A stretch of DNA of 12,050 nucleotides, taken from positions 1 to 12,050 of the forward strand of contig DATLAN010000323.1 of assembly GCA_035527455.1 (NCBI GenBank). The letters run 5' to 3'. The notes under the pieces were generated by a model. It was not told where the DNA came from. It saw only the letters and a program-made list of their open reading frames with translations, and searched no databases. The DNA is from DATLAN01 sp035527455 (GTDB taxonomy: Bacteria > Planctomycetota > Planctomycetia > Pirellulales > Thermoguttaceae). Numbering within the stretch: position 1 is the first letter of the stretch; every line of letters starts with the position of its first letter. The translations under genes and the position numbers were made by a program. Of this stretch, positions 6,385-12,029 are shown in pieces.

Positions 6385-7167
6385 ATGGATCTGAAGCTCG
6401 AGGACAAAGTGGCCCTGGTCACCGGCGGCTCGCGGGGATTGGGCAAGGCGATCTGCAGGGCCCTGGCCGCCGAGGGCGCCAAGGTCGGCGTGAACTACTA
6501 TCGCAGTGCCGACGGAAGCGTCGACCTGGGCGACGAGGCCGAGGCGGCCGCCCGGGAAATCACCCGGACGCACGGCGTGGATGCGCTGGCCGTTGCGGCC
6601 GACGTCTCCAAAGAGGCCGACGTCATGGAGATGTTCCGCGCTATGGAAGACCGTTTTTCCCGGATCGACGTGCTGGTCAATAACGCCGCCGTCTGCCCGA
6701 CCTGCCAGGTCAAGGACATGTCGCTTAGGATGTGGGAGCAAACGATCGGCGTGAACCTCAACGGCACCTTCCTGGTGAGCCGGGAGTTCGTCAAGCGGCT
6801 GATCGACCAGGAGCGGCAAGGCCGGATCGTCAACGTCAGCTCCCAGGCGGCCTTCCGCGGCTCGACCACCGGCCACGCCCCCTACGACGCCAGCAAGGGC
6901 GGCATCGTTTCCTTCACCGTCGCCCTTGCCCGTGAAACCGCCAGGCACGGCATCACGGTCAACGCCGTGGCCCCGGGCATGATCCACACGGAAATGACCG
7001 CCGACACCATCCGACGCAACCGGGAGAAGTATCTCGCGCGGATCCCCATGTACCGGATCGCCGAGCCGGAGGAAATCGCCAAGGTCGTCGTCTTCCTCGC
7101 CTCCGACGGCGCCAGCTACATGACCGGCGCCACGGTCGACGTCAGCGGCGGAATGTTGATGAGGTGA
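6385..7167 (+). CDS. Short-chain dehydrogenase/reductase (classical SDR)
   Basis: Cytoplasmic NAD(P)-dependent oxidoreductase, 260 aa, the typical classical SDR length. Motifs: cofactor loop TGGSRGLG (13-20), NNAA (99-102), N124, catalytic S152/S153 in NVSS, Y167 and K171 in YDASK, and PGMIHTEM (197-204) after the active site. The C-terminal MTGATVDVSGGM (246-257) is the usual SDR ending. AAAGGA at 6374-6379 is 5 nt before the ATG at 6385, which decides the start; the upstream ATG at 6340 would add 15 non-homologous residues. The next gene is an FGGY kinase 184 bp downstream in the same direction. The pair suggests oxidation of a sugar or polyol to a keto-sugar followed by phosphorylation. 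The substrate cannot be deduced; the SDR fold alone also fits 3-oxoacyl reductase-type or glucose dehydrogenase-type activity. Confidence 0.92.
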   Translation: MDLKLEDKVALVTGGSRGLGKAICRALAAEGAKVGVNYYRSADGSVDLGDEAEAAAREITRTHGVDALAVAADVSKEADVMEMFRAMEDRFSRIDVLVNNAAVCPTCQVKDMSLRMWEQTIGVNLNGTFLVSREFVKRLIDQERQGRIVNVSSQAAFRGSTTGHAPYDASKGGIVSFTVALARETARHGITVNAVAPGMIHTEMTADTIRRNREKYLARIPMYRIAEPEEIAKVVVFLASDGASYMTGATVDVSGGMLMR

Positions 7168-7168
7168 C

Positions 7169-7208
7169 GGGGACTCGGGGGCTCGGGACTCGGGGCTCGG
7201 GACTCGGG
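7169..7208. repeat. Family D G-tract directly after the SDR stop
   Basis: Runs of G separated by ACTC or GCTC (GGGGACTCGGGGGCTCGGGA and continuing) start 2 nt after the SDR TGA. It is G-rich on the sense strand. It is roughly complementary to the C-rich array at 7223-7337, so the intergenic RNA could fold into a long imperfect hairpin. Confidence 0.88.
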
Positions 7209-7222
7209 AAACCGACCGACTC

Positions 7223-7337
7223 CCCGAACCCCCAGCCCCGAACCCCCAGTCCCGAACCCCCAGTCCCGAATCCCCAGTCCCGAATCCCCAGTCCCCAACC
7301 CCCAGTCCCCAACCCCCAGTCCCCAGTCCCCAAATCC
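7223..7337. repeat. Family D tandem array, about seven 14-bp units, before the FGGY kinase
   Basis: Unit CCCGAAYCCCCAGT starts at 7223, 7237, 7251, 7265, 7279, 7293 and 7307. The last two are CCCCAACCCCCAGT variants, followed by a partial unit at 7321 and CCCCAAATCCC. There is no spacer variety and no palindrome, so it is not CRISPR. It is C-rich on the sense strand and ends 3 nt before the GAGG ribosome-binding site of the kinase at 7341. Confidence 0.93.
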
Positions 7338-7351
7338 CACGAGGTCCCCCC

Positions 7352-8917
7352 ATGCAATACCTGATGGGCATCGACTTGGGCTCCACCAGCCTGAAGGCGA
7401 TCATCTACGATCTCGACGGCAACGCGGTCGCCGCCGGCAGCCGGCCCACCGAGAAGTTCCATCCCCACGCGGAGCATCCCGATTGGGCCGTCTGGATGCC
7501 CGAGCAGATCTTCGGCGGCACGGCGGACGCCATCCGCGAGGCCGTCTCGCAACTCGACGATCCCCGCGATGTGAAGGCCGTGGCTGTGACCGGCATGGGC
7601 ATGGATGGCGTGCCGCTCGACGCGGAAGGCCGGTGGCTCTACCCCTTCATCAGTTGGCACTGCCCTCGCACCATGCCGCAACTCGACTGGTGGAAGGAAC
7701 ACATCGGGGCCGAGAAGTCGTTCGCCGTCGGCGGCAACCCGCTCTGGCACATCTGCTCCGCGCTGCGAATCCTCTGGATGGCCGAGCACGAGCCCGAAAT
7801 CCTCGCCGCGACCGACAAGTGGCTGCTGATCGAGGACTTCATGAACTTCATGCTCTGCGGACGCCGCGCGACCGACTACAGCATGGCCTCCAACACGCTC
7901 CTGTTCGATCAGCACCGGCTCGCCTGGTCCGACGAGATGCTCGCTGCCTCGGGCATCGACCGCCGGCTGCTGGCCGACCCCTATCCCAGCGGCACCGTGC
8001 TGGGCGAAGTGACCGCCCGGGCCGCCGAAGCCACCGGCCTGGCCGAGGGCACGCCGGTCGTGCTCGGCGGACACGACCACATCTGCGGCACGCTGCCGGT
8101 CGGAGCGTTCGAGCCGGGCGTGGTGCTCGACGTGACCGGCACCTGGGAGAGCGTGCTGATCGCCATGACCGAGCCCAATCTCACGCCCGAGTTCCAAAAG
8201 GCCGGCATGATGGTCCAGGCCCACGTCGCCCGGGGCCGCTATTCGGCCGCCGGCGCCACCGTGGCCGCCGACATGCTCGAATGGTACCGTCGCCACTTTC
8301 ACAAAGCCGCGACCGGTGGTCGCGCCAGTGAATCTGCCACCGACAATTCCCCCGACACCTCCACCGACTGGACCCACCTGATGTCCACGGCCGCCGCGTC
8401 GCCCCCCGGTGCCCGGCGTGTGATGTTTTTGCCCCACATGTCCGGCGTGAGCTGTCCGGTGGTCGATGAGAAGAGCCTGGGGGCACTGGTCGGCCTGAGC
8501 AACCGCGCGACCGCCGGCGACGTCCTTCGGGCGATGATCGAGGGGCTCGACTATCAGTTCCTCGACATCGTGACCACGATCGAGGCCAACTGCGGTGCCC
8601 GGCTCGAACGGTTCATCGCGGTCGGCGGGGCGACTCGCAACGAGTTCTGGATGCAGAACAAGGCCGACGTGATCGGCCGCCCGATCGAGGTCCCGGCGAT
8701 CGAAGAGGCCACGCCCTTAGGCGCCGCCATCCTCGCCGGCATCGGCATCGGCCTCTACCAGGACGAGCAAGCCGCCTTCCACCGCGTCTACAAGCCCGGC
8801 AAGACCTACCACCCCGACCCGGCCCTCTCGAAGCAATACGCGGCCCGATTCGAGATCTACCGCCAGCTCTACCCCGCCCTGCGCCAGATCAGCCACCAAC
8901 TCTCATCGACTCCGTAG
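7352..8917 (+). CDS. FGGY-family carbohydrate kinase (pentulose/hexulose kinase)
   Basis: ATP-dependent sugar kinase of the xylulokinase/ribulokinase/fuculokinase superfamily, 521 aa, normal length. The N-terminal phosphate-binding motif is GIDLGSTSLKAIIYD (6-20). GGHDHICG (239-246) carries the likely catalytic base D242. VTGTWESV (261-268) is the second-domain phosphate loop, and AVGGATRNEFWMQNKADVIG (423-442) with EEATPLGAAILAG (451-463) is the C-terminal FGGY signature. GAGG at 7341-7344, 7 nt before the ATG at 7352, supports this start; another in-frame Met at residue 5 is less well placed. Residues about 318-340 (KAATGGRASESATDNSPDTS and onward) are low-complexity and begin at a small palindrome (8308-8324), probably an inserted repeat. 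It is likely co-transcribed with the SDR. The exact ketose is not predictable by eye; xylulose, ribulose and fuculose are all possible. Confidence 0.9.
   Translation: MQYLMGIDLGSTSLKAIIYDLDGNAVAAGSRPTEKFHPHAEHPDWAVWMPEQIFGGTADAIREAVSQLDDPRDVKAVAVTGMGMDGVPLDAEGRWLYPFISWHCPRTMPQLDWWKEHIGAEKSFAVGGNPLWHICSALRILWMAEHEPEILAATDKWLLIEDFMNFMLCGRRATDYSMASNTLLFDQHRLAWSDEMLAASGIDRRLLADPYPSGTVLGEVTARAAEATGLAEGTPVVLGGHDHICGTLPVGAFEPGVVLDVTGTWESVLIAMTEPNLTPEFQKAGMMVQAHVARGRYSAAGATVAADMLEWYRRHFHKAATGGRASESATDNSPDTSTDWTHLMSTAAASPPGARRVMFLPHMSGVSCPVVDEKSLGALVGLSNRATAGDVLRAMIEGLDYQFLDIVTTIEANCGARLERFIAVGGATRNEFWMQNKADVIGRPIEVPAIEEATPLGAAILAGIGIGLYQDEQAAFHRVYKPGKTYHPDPALSKQYAARFEIYRQLYPALRQISHQLSSTP
8308..8324. 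repeat. Small palindrome inside the FGGY kinase gene
   Basis: CGCGACC (8308-8314) and GGTCGCG (8318-8324) with a 3-nt loop. It falls in the low-complexity segment of the kinase between conserved blocks, so it may be a domesticated short repeat rather than ancestral sequence. Confidence 0.5.
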
Positions 8918-8938
8918 TGCGGCGTGGCCGCAGCCATT

Positions 8939-8976
8939 GGGACTGGGGGCTCGGGACTGGGGGCTCGGGACTGGGG
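8939..8976. repeat. Family D G-tract array after the FGGY kinase
   Basis: Two exact 14-bp units GGGACTGGGGGCTC (8939-8952, 8953-8966) plus a partial third (8967-8976), starting 21 nt after the kinase stop. It is G-rich on the sense strand. The unit is the reverse complement, within a few bases, of the 14-mer array upstream of the same gene. Confidence 0.92.
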
Positions 8977-9254
8977 AAGAGCATCCGAGAATCCAAGCCT
9001 TGTTCCAAGGAGTCACCGCATTGCCTTGAATTCCGAGTCGCGAGCCTCCTTCTCTTCCTGTCCTCGGCGCCCTCTCTTCGTGTCCTTCGTGCCCTTCGTG
9101 GATCGTCAACCGGCAAACCGTTCTTTCCCGCTTCGGCGGCTCTTTCCGCCGCACTTTCCGCGGCCGTTAGGACCGGAATAACTTGCTCATCTTGCCTGAT
9201 CCGGTAGCTTTTCCTCGGCGAAAAGGGCTTCGCGACCCGTTTTTTCGATGCATT
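8977..9254. other. Intergenic region with a short CTTCGTG tandem (family E) and a GC hairpin
   Basis: No convincing gene; the small open frames on both strands lack start signals and protein-like composition. 9076-9102 contains three CTTCGTG-type units of 8-9 bp, a kind of degenerate short repeat I have seen in environmental genomes. CGGCGG (9134-9139) and CCGCCG (9146-9151) form a hairpin that could end the SDR/FGGY transcript, but only a short CTTT follows. Confidence 0.5.
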
Positions 9255-9284
9255 TTGGCAACGGTGATGTATTGTACCTACGAT
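9255..9284 (+). promoter_or_regulatory. Probable sigma70-type promoter for the basic protein gene
   Basis: TTGGCA (9255-9260), 18-bp spacer, TACGAT (9279-9284). The predicted RNA start is near 9291, giving a leader of about 33 nt that contains the AAGGGGAG ribosome-binding site at 9311-9318. Confidence 0.45.
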
Positions 9285-9323
9285 GAAGCGGGCGCGGCAT
9301 TGTTGATTGCAAGGGGAGACCCT

Positions 9324-9833
9324 GTGGCGACGACGAAAAAAGCGAGCGGAAAAACCACCAAGAGTTCATCCAAGACCAAATCGACCGAGGCGGCAAAGAA
9401 GACGGCGAGGGGCCGAAAGGCCTCGGCGGCGAAGAAGGCCGGCGACAACGATGCGCCCACCGGCGAAGGGCCCGACGGCGCGACCACGTCGGTCGACCGC
9501 CGCGCGAAGCGAGACCGCCGCGCGAAGCGAGACCGCCGCGAGAGCGCAGGCCGCCGCGAGAGCGCGGACCGTCGCGCGCAGGACGTGCCGGTGGCGAAGG
9601 AGCGGCGGCAGGTCGAGCGTCGGGTGAAGGTCAGCCGGCGGCGGCAGATCGACCCGACCACGTGCGAACGCGACTACACGGTGGATGAAATCGAGTTCAT
9701 GAGCGCCCTGGACGAATACAAGCGATCCAGCGGTCGGATGTTCCCCACGTGCAGCGAGGTGCTGGAAGTGCTCACGAAGCTGGGCTACCGGAAGCGGGCC
9801 GAGCCCGAGCCGAGTGCGGAGCCGGGCACGTAA
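9324..9833 (+). CDS. Basic protein with histone-H1-like Lys/Ala tail, Arg hexad repeats and a conserved C-terminal domain
   Basis: 169 aa from the GTG at 9324. AAGGGGAG (9311-9318) sits 5 nt before it and decides the start; the open frame continues upstream to 9183 but without such a site. Three parts are visible. Residues 1-40 are a Lys/Ala/Ser/Thr tail resembling bacterial histone H1-like proteins. Residues 58-87 are five hexads of the form DRRAKR/DRRESA, encoded by 18-bp DNA repeats, and continue into a very basic stretch to about 108. Residues 118-156 (YTVDEIEFMSALDEYKRSSG followed by RMFPTCSEVLEVLTKLGY) look like a compact helical domain. I recall that block in small uncharacterised planctomycete proteins. 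Nucleic-acid binding, perhaps nucleoid-associated, is an inference from charge. It is monocistronic: its own promoter upstream, a repeat hairpin downstream. Confidence 0.82.
   Translation: MATTKKASGKTTKSSSKTKSTEAAKKTARGRKASAAKKAGDNDAPTGEGPDGATTSVDRRAKRDRRAKRDRRESAGRRESADRRAQDVPVAKERRQVERRVKVSRRRQIDPTTCERDYTVDEIEFMSALDEYKRSSGRMFPTCSEVLEVLTKLGYRKRAEPEPSAEPGT
9495..9584 (+). repeat. Five 18-bp tandem coding repeats
   Basis: Units start at 9495, 9513, 9531, 9549 and 9567. The first two (GACCGCCGCGCGAAGCGA) are identical, and the rest diverge mostly in the last seven bases. Each encodes one Arg-rich hexad. Copy number is likely to vary between strains through slippage. Confidence 0.9.
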
Positions 9834-9855
9834 ACCGACCCGTCGAACCTCGACG

Positions 9856-9889
9856 CCACGCCCTTCGTTCCTTGGGGCGTGCCACCCCA
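9856..9889. repeat. Family B half copy
   Basis: Matches the right arm of the 1746-1821 palindrome with two adjacent differences (TTGGGG for TCAGGG). By itself it still folds: CACGCCC (9857-9863) with GGGCGTG (9875-9881). It starts 22 nt after the stop of the basic protein gene, where a 3' hairpin would be useful, but it has no T-run. Confidence 0.85.
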
Positions 9890-9989
9890 TCGCGACGCAT
9901 TCTCTTCTCTCTGCACAGCCCCATCGCAGGGATCATTCATAAGCGGCGGATCTATGCGGGGGCCTGGGCCGACCATTCGGAGGGGCGGG

Positions 9990-10018
9990 TTGACGTCCCG
10001 GCTCCGTCGGCCGATATT
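9990..10018 (+). promoter_or_regulatory. Probable sigma70-type promoter for nagB
   Basis: TTGACG (9990-9995), 17-bp spacer, GATATT (10013-10018). The RNA would start near 10025, leaving about 50 nt of leader ending in the CGGAGGT ribosome-binding site (10066-10072). Confidence 0.45.
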
Positions 10019-10077
10019 GTCGGGTTCTCTCGATTGTCCCCTTGTTTGTCCTGAGAATTCGAGCCCGGAGGTCAACT

Positions 10078-10854
10078 GTGGAAGTGATCGTCAAAGAATC
10101 GGTCGAGGAAATGGGTCAGACCGCCGCCCGGGTGGTCGCCCGAACGCTCAACGCCAAGCCGAACGCCGTCCTGGGGCTTGCCACCGGTTCCACGCCGCTG
10201 GGTCTCTACAAGGAACTGGTGCGGATGCACAACGAGGAAGGGCTCGACTTCTCGCAGGTCACCACCTTCAACCTCGACGAATACGTCGGTCTGACGCGGA
10301 AGGACCCGCAGAGCTACCACTACTTCATGCACGAGAACCTCTTCAAGCACATCAACATCCCCAAGCAGAACATCTACATCCCCTCGGGCACGACGGACAA
10401 CTACGAGGCGTTCTGCAAGTGGTACGAACAGCGGATCGTCGAGTGCGGGAAGATCGACCTGCAAGTTTTGGGCGTCGGGTCCGACGGCCACATCGCGTTC
10501 AACGAGCCGGCCAGTTCGCTCGGCTCGCGGACGCGGATCAAGACGCTGGCCAAGCAGACGATCGAGGACAACGCCCGGTTCTTCAATTCGCCCGATCAGG
10601 TCCCGGTCTACGCGATCACCATGGGCGTGGGCACGATTCTCGAAGCCCGCAAGATCGTTCTGATGGCCAACGGCGAGAACAAGGCGGAAGCGGTGGCCGC
10701 GGCCATCGAAGGGCCGGTGACCAGCATGATCACGGCCAGTGCGTTGCAGTTGCACCGGGACGTGATGTACATCGTCGATCGCGCCGCGGCCAGCAAGCTG
10801 AAGATGCTCGAGTACTACGAGTGGATCCAGGCGAAAATGCCCGACGCGCCGTAG
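10078..10854 (+). CDS. nagB: Glucosamine-6-phosphate deaminase
   Basis: Converts glucosamine-6-phosphate to fructose-6-phosphate and ammonia in the cytoplasm, the last step of GlcNAc catabolism. 258 aa, close to the roughly 266 aa of E. coli NagB, and it aligns by eye over its full length. Visible motifs: LGLATGSTPLGLYKEL (32-47, phosphate loop), TFNLDEYVGL (63-72, D67 equivalent to catalytic D72), GVGSDGHIAFNEPASSL (132-148, with D136, H138 and E143 equivalent to D141, H143 and E148) and SRTRIKTL (150-157). The start is GTG at 10078, 5 nt after CGGAGGT; the in-frame ATG at 10042 has no ribosome site and adds non-homologous residues. No nagA or transporter is next to it. The following promoter begins 3 bp after its stop. 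Confidence 0.95.
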   Translation: MEVIVKESVEEMGQTAARVVARTLNAKPNAVLGLATGSTPLGLYKELVRMHNEEGLDFSQVTTFNLDEYVGLTRKDPQSYHYFMHENLFKHINIPKQNIYIPSGTTDNYEAFCKWYEQRIVECGKIDLQVLGVGSDGHIAFNEPASSLGSRTRIKTLAKQTIEDNARFFNSPDQVPVYAITMGVGTILEARKIVLMANGENKAEAVAAAIEGPVTSMITASALQLHRDVMYIVDRAAASKLKMLEYYEWIQAKMPDAP

Positions 10855-10857
10855 GGG

Positions 10858-10893
10858 TTGACTAGCGCAACAAAAAATGGTACGATTGTACCA
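10858..10893 (+). promoter_or_regulatory. Promoter with a palindromic operator over the -10 box (HTH-MNT/HEPN operon)
   Basis: TTGACT (10858-10863), 17-bp spacer, TACGAT (10881-10886). A perfect inverted repeat TGGTACGATTGTACCA (10878-10893; 6-bp arms, 4-bp spacer) contains the whole -10 box. A repressor dimer bound there would block RNA polymerase; the HTH protein encoded immediately downstream is the obvious candidate. The predicted RNA start, about 10893, is only 4 nt before the ATG at 10897, and no Shine-Dalgarno exists, so the mRNA should be leaderless or nearly so. Confidence 0.7.
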
Positions 10894-10896
10894 GAA

Positions 10897-11529
10897 ATGA
10901 GTACAGATGCGGGACATGATCGATTGGCGGCGGCACTGTTCAGCCGAAACCGCCGCGCCATCCTTGGCCTGTTGTTCGGCCATGCGGACGAGGCGTACTA
11001 TTTAAGGGAGGTCATCCGCGCCACGGGCGGGGGAGCCGGCGCCGTCCAGAGGGAACTCAAACAGCTCGTCGCTGCCGGCATCATCCGCCGTGAGGTCCGG
11101 GGAAAGCAGGTCTACTTCCGAGCCAACGCGGATTGCCCCATCTTCGAAGAACTGAAGCGTCTGATGGCCAAGACGACCGGCGTGGCCGACCCGCTCCGCG
11201 CCGCCCTGGAACCTTTCGGCGAACGCATCCGCATCGCGCTGCTTTTCGGTTCCGCAGCGAGAGGGGAACCGACTCGCACCAGCGACGTGGACGTGCTGGT
11301 GGTCGGCGACGTCTCTTTCCCGGAAATCGTCGCCGCCTTGGCGCCTGCCCAGCAGGAACTTCGACGGGAGGTGAACCCGACGGTGTACCCCGTCGAGGAA
11401 TTCCGATCGAAGGTCGCCTCCGGCCACCATTTCCTCGGGCGGGTTATCGAACAGCCGAAGGTCTTCCTGATTGGAGACGATCATGAGCTTGCAGGATTGG
11501 CTCAGCAGCCGCTGGCTGACCGAACATGA
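10897..11529 (+). CDS. Winged-helix HTH / minimal nucleotidyltransferase (MNT) fusion protein, antitoxin-like
   Basis: 210 aa from the ATG at 10897. Residues about 17-75 form an ArsR-like winged helix (RRAILGLLFGHADEAYYLRE; AVQRELKQLVAAGIIRREV). Residues about 108-190 are a DNA polymerase beta-type nucleotidyltransferase: GSAARG (118-123) and SDVDVLVV (129-136) fit GSX10DXD exactly with G118, S119, D130 and D132. A third acidic residue at the usual place is not obvious; VNPTVYPVEEF (159-169) occupies that strand. The tail KVFLIGDDHEL (188-198) is typical of this HTH-NTase group. It is followed by a HEPN gene that overlaps it by 47 bp, the MNT/HEPN toxin-antitoxin arrangement in which the MNT partner neutralises HEPN, in studied cases by AMP transfer. 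The HTH presumably gives autoregulation through the palindrome just upstream. The TTG at 10858 is rejected as a start because it lies in the promoter. Confidence 0.85.
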   Translation: MSTDAGHDRLAAALFSRNRRAILGLLFGHADEAYYLREVIRATGGGAGAVQRELKQLVAAGIIRREVRGKQVYFRANADCPIFEELKRLMAKTTGVADPLRAALEPFGERIRIALLFGSAARGEPTRTSDVDVLVVGDVSFPEIVAALAPAQQELRREVNPTVYPVEEFRSKVASGHHFLGRVIEQPKVFLIGDDHELAGLAQQPLADRT

Positions 11530-11935
11530 AACCGGCCGCGGGGAAATCACCGATCTGTTGGGCGTGATCGACCGCGATTTGGGCGACTGCCGCACGCCGG
11601 GGCTCAGTTCCGATTGGAAACTGACGATCGCCTACAATGCGGTCGTACAAGCAGCGACCGCAGCCCTGGCAGCCGCCGGCTACCGCGCTGGCCGCGAGGC
11701 CCACCACTTTCGCGTGATCCAGTCCCTGGCTTACACGATCGGGATCGATTCGGGTTTGATTGCACAACTCGATGCGTTTCGGAAGAAGCGGAACATCAGC
11801 GACTACGAGCGGGCCGGCGCCGTGTCCGAGGCCGAGGCCCGCGAAATGGTTTCCCTCGCCGAGAGGCTCCGCGACGAGTTGGTCAAGTGGCTCGCGGGGA
11901 ACCACTCGGAATTGCTGCCCGACCTATCATGCTGA
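11483..11935 (+). CDS. HEPN-domain protein, toxin-like partner of the HTH-MNT gene
   Basis: 150 aa, all-helical in appearance. Start ATG at 11483: GGAG at 11473-11476 is 6 nt upstream, inside the preceding gene. The pattern is HEPN: a helix with DWKLTIAYNAVVQAATAALA (44-63), a second helix around HHFRVIQSLAYTIG (74-87), and then the motif region FRKKRNISDYERAG (99-112). HEPN toxins carry RX4-6H; here R103 is followed by four residues and then Y108, so a tyrosine stands where the catalytic histidine is expected. I recall RKKRN-x-x-x-Y as a recurring variant rather than a private mutation. The translation is probably coupled to the MNT gene through the 47-bp overlap. Its likely role is an RNase-like toxin or a regulated nucleotidyl acceptor; the missing His leaves activity in doubt. 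No hydrophobic signal or membrane segment is visible. Confidence 0.8.
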   Translation: MSLQDWLSSRWLTEHETGRGEITDLLGVIDRDLGDCRTPGLSSDWKLTIAYNAVVQAATAALAAAGYRAGREAHHFRVIQSLAYTIGIDSGLIAQLDAFRKKRNISDYERAGAVSEAEAREMVSLAERLRDELVKWLAGNHSELLPDLSC

Positions 11936-11990
11936 GGCTGCCCATCGGCTGTGCCGTACCTCCTCTTGTTGCCCAGCAACACCGCCGATC

Positions 11991-12020
11991 TTGCCAATGG
12001 GTCGATCGGCGTGGTAGGAT
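11991..12020 (+). promoter_or_regulatory. Possible promoter for a gene starting at 12030
   Basis: TTGCCA (11991-11996), 18-bp spacer, TAGGAT (12015-12020). The RNA start would be near 12027, about 3 nt before the ATG at 12030, the same near-leaderless geometry as at 10858-10897. Confidence 0.35.
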
Positions 12021-12029
12021 CGCTCCCGT

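Noticed and set aside
7223..7337. CRISPR-like regular array
   Set aside because: 14-bp units are adjacent with no unique spacers and no cas genes; it is a simple tandem repeat.
4708..7404. Very long minus-strand open frame (898 codons) across Gfo/Idh and SDR
   Set aside because: It is a GC-rich shadow frame: Arg/Pro/Gly-rich without domains, it overlaps two genes with clear motifs on both strands, and it includes translated repeat tract.
7142..8437. Minus-strand open frame opposite the FGGY kinase
   Set aside because: Low-complexity Gly/His/Val shadow that runs into the 14-bp repeat array; the plus strand has the kinase motifs.
9183..9323. Longer start for the basic protein
   Set aside because: AAGGGGAG precedes the GTG at 9324 and the upstream codons cover the likely promoter.
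10042..10077. ATG start for nagB at 10042
   Set aside because: No ribosome site; CGGAGGT is correctly spaced before the GTG at 10078, where homology begins.
10858..10896. TTG start for the HTH-MNT gene at 10858
   Set aside because: This stretch contains the -35, -10 and operator palindrome; the ATG at 10897 fits the domain start.
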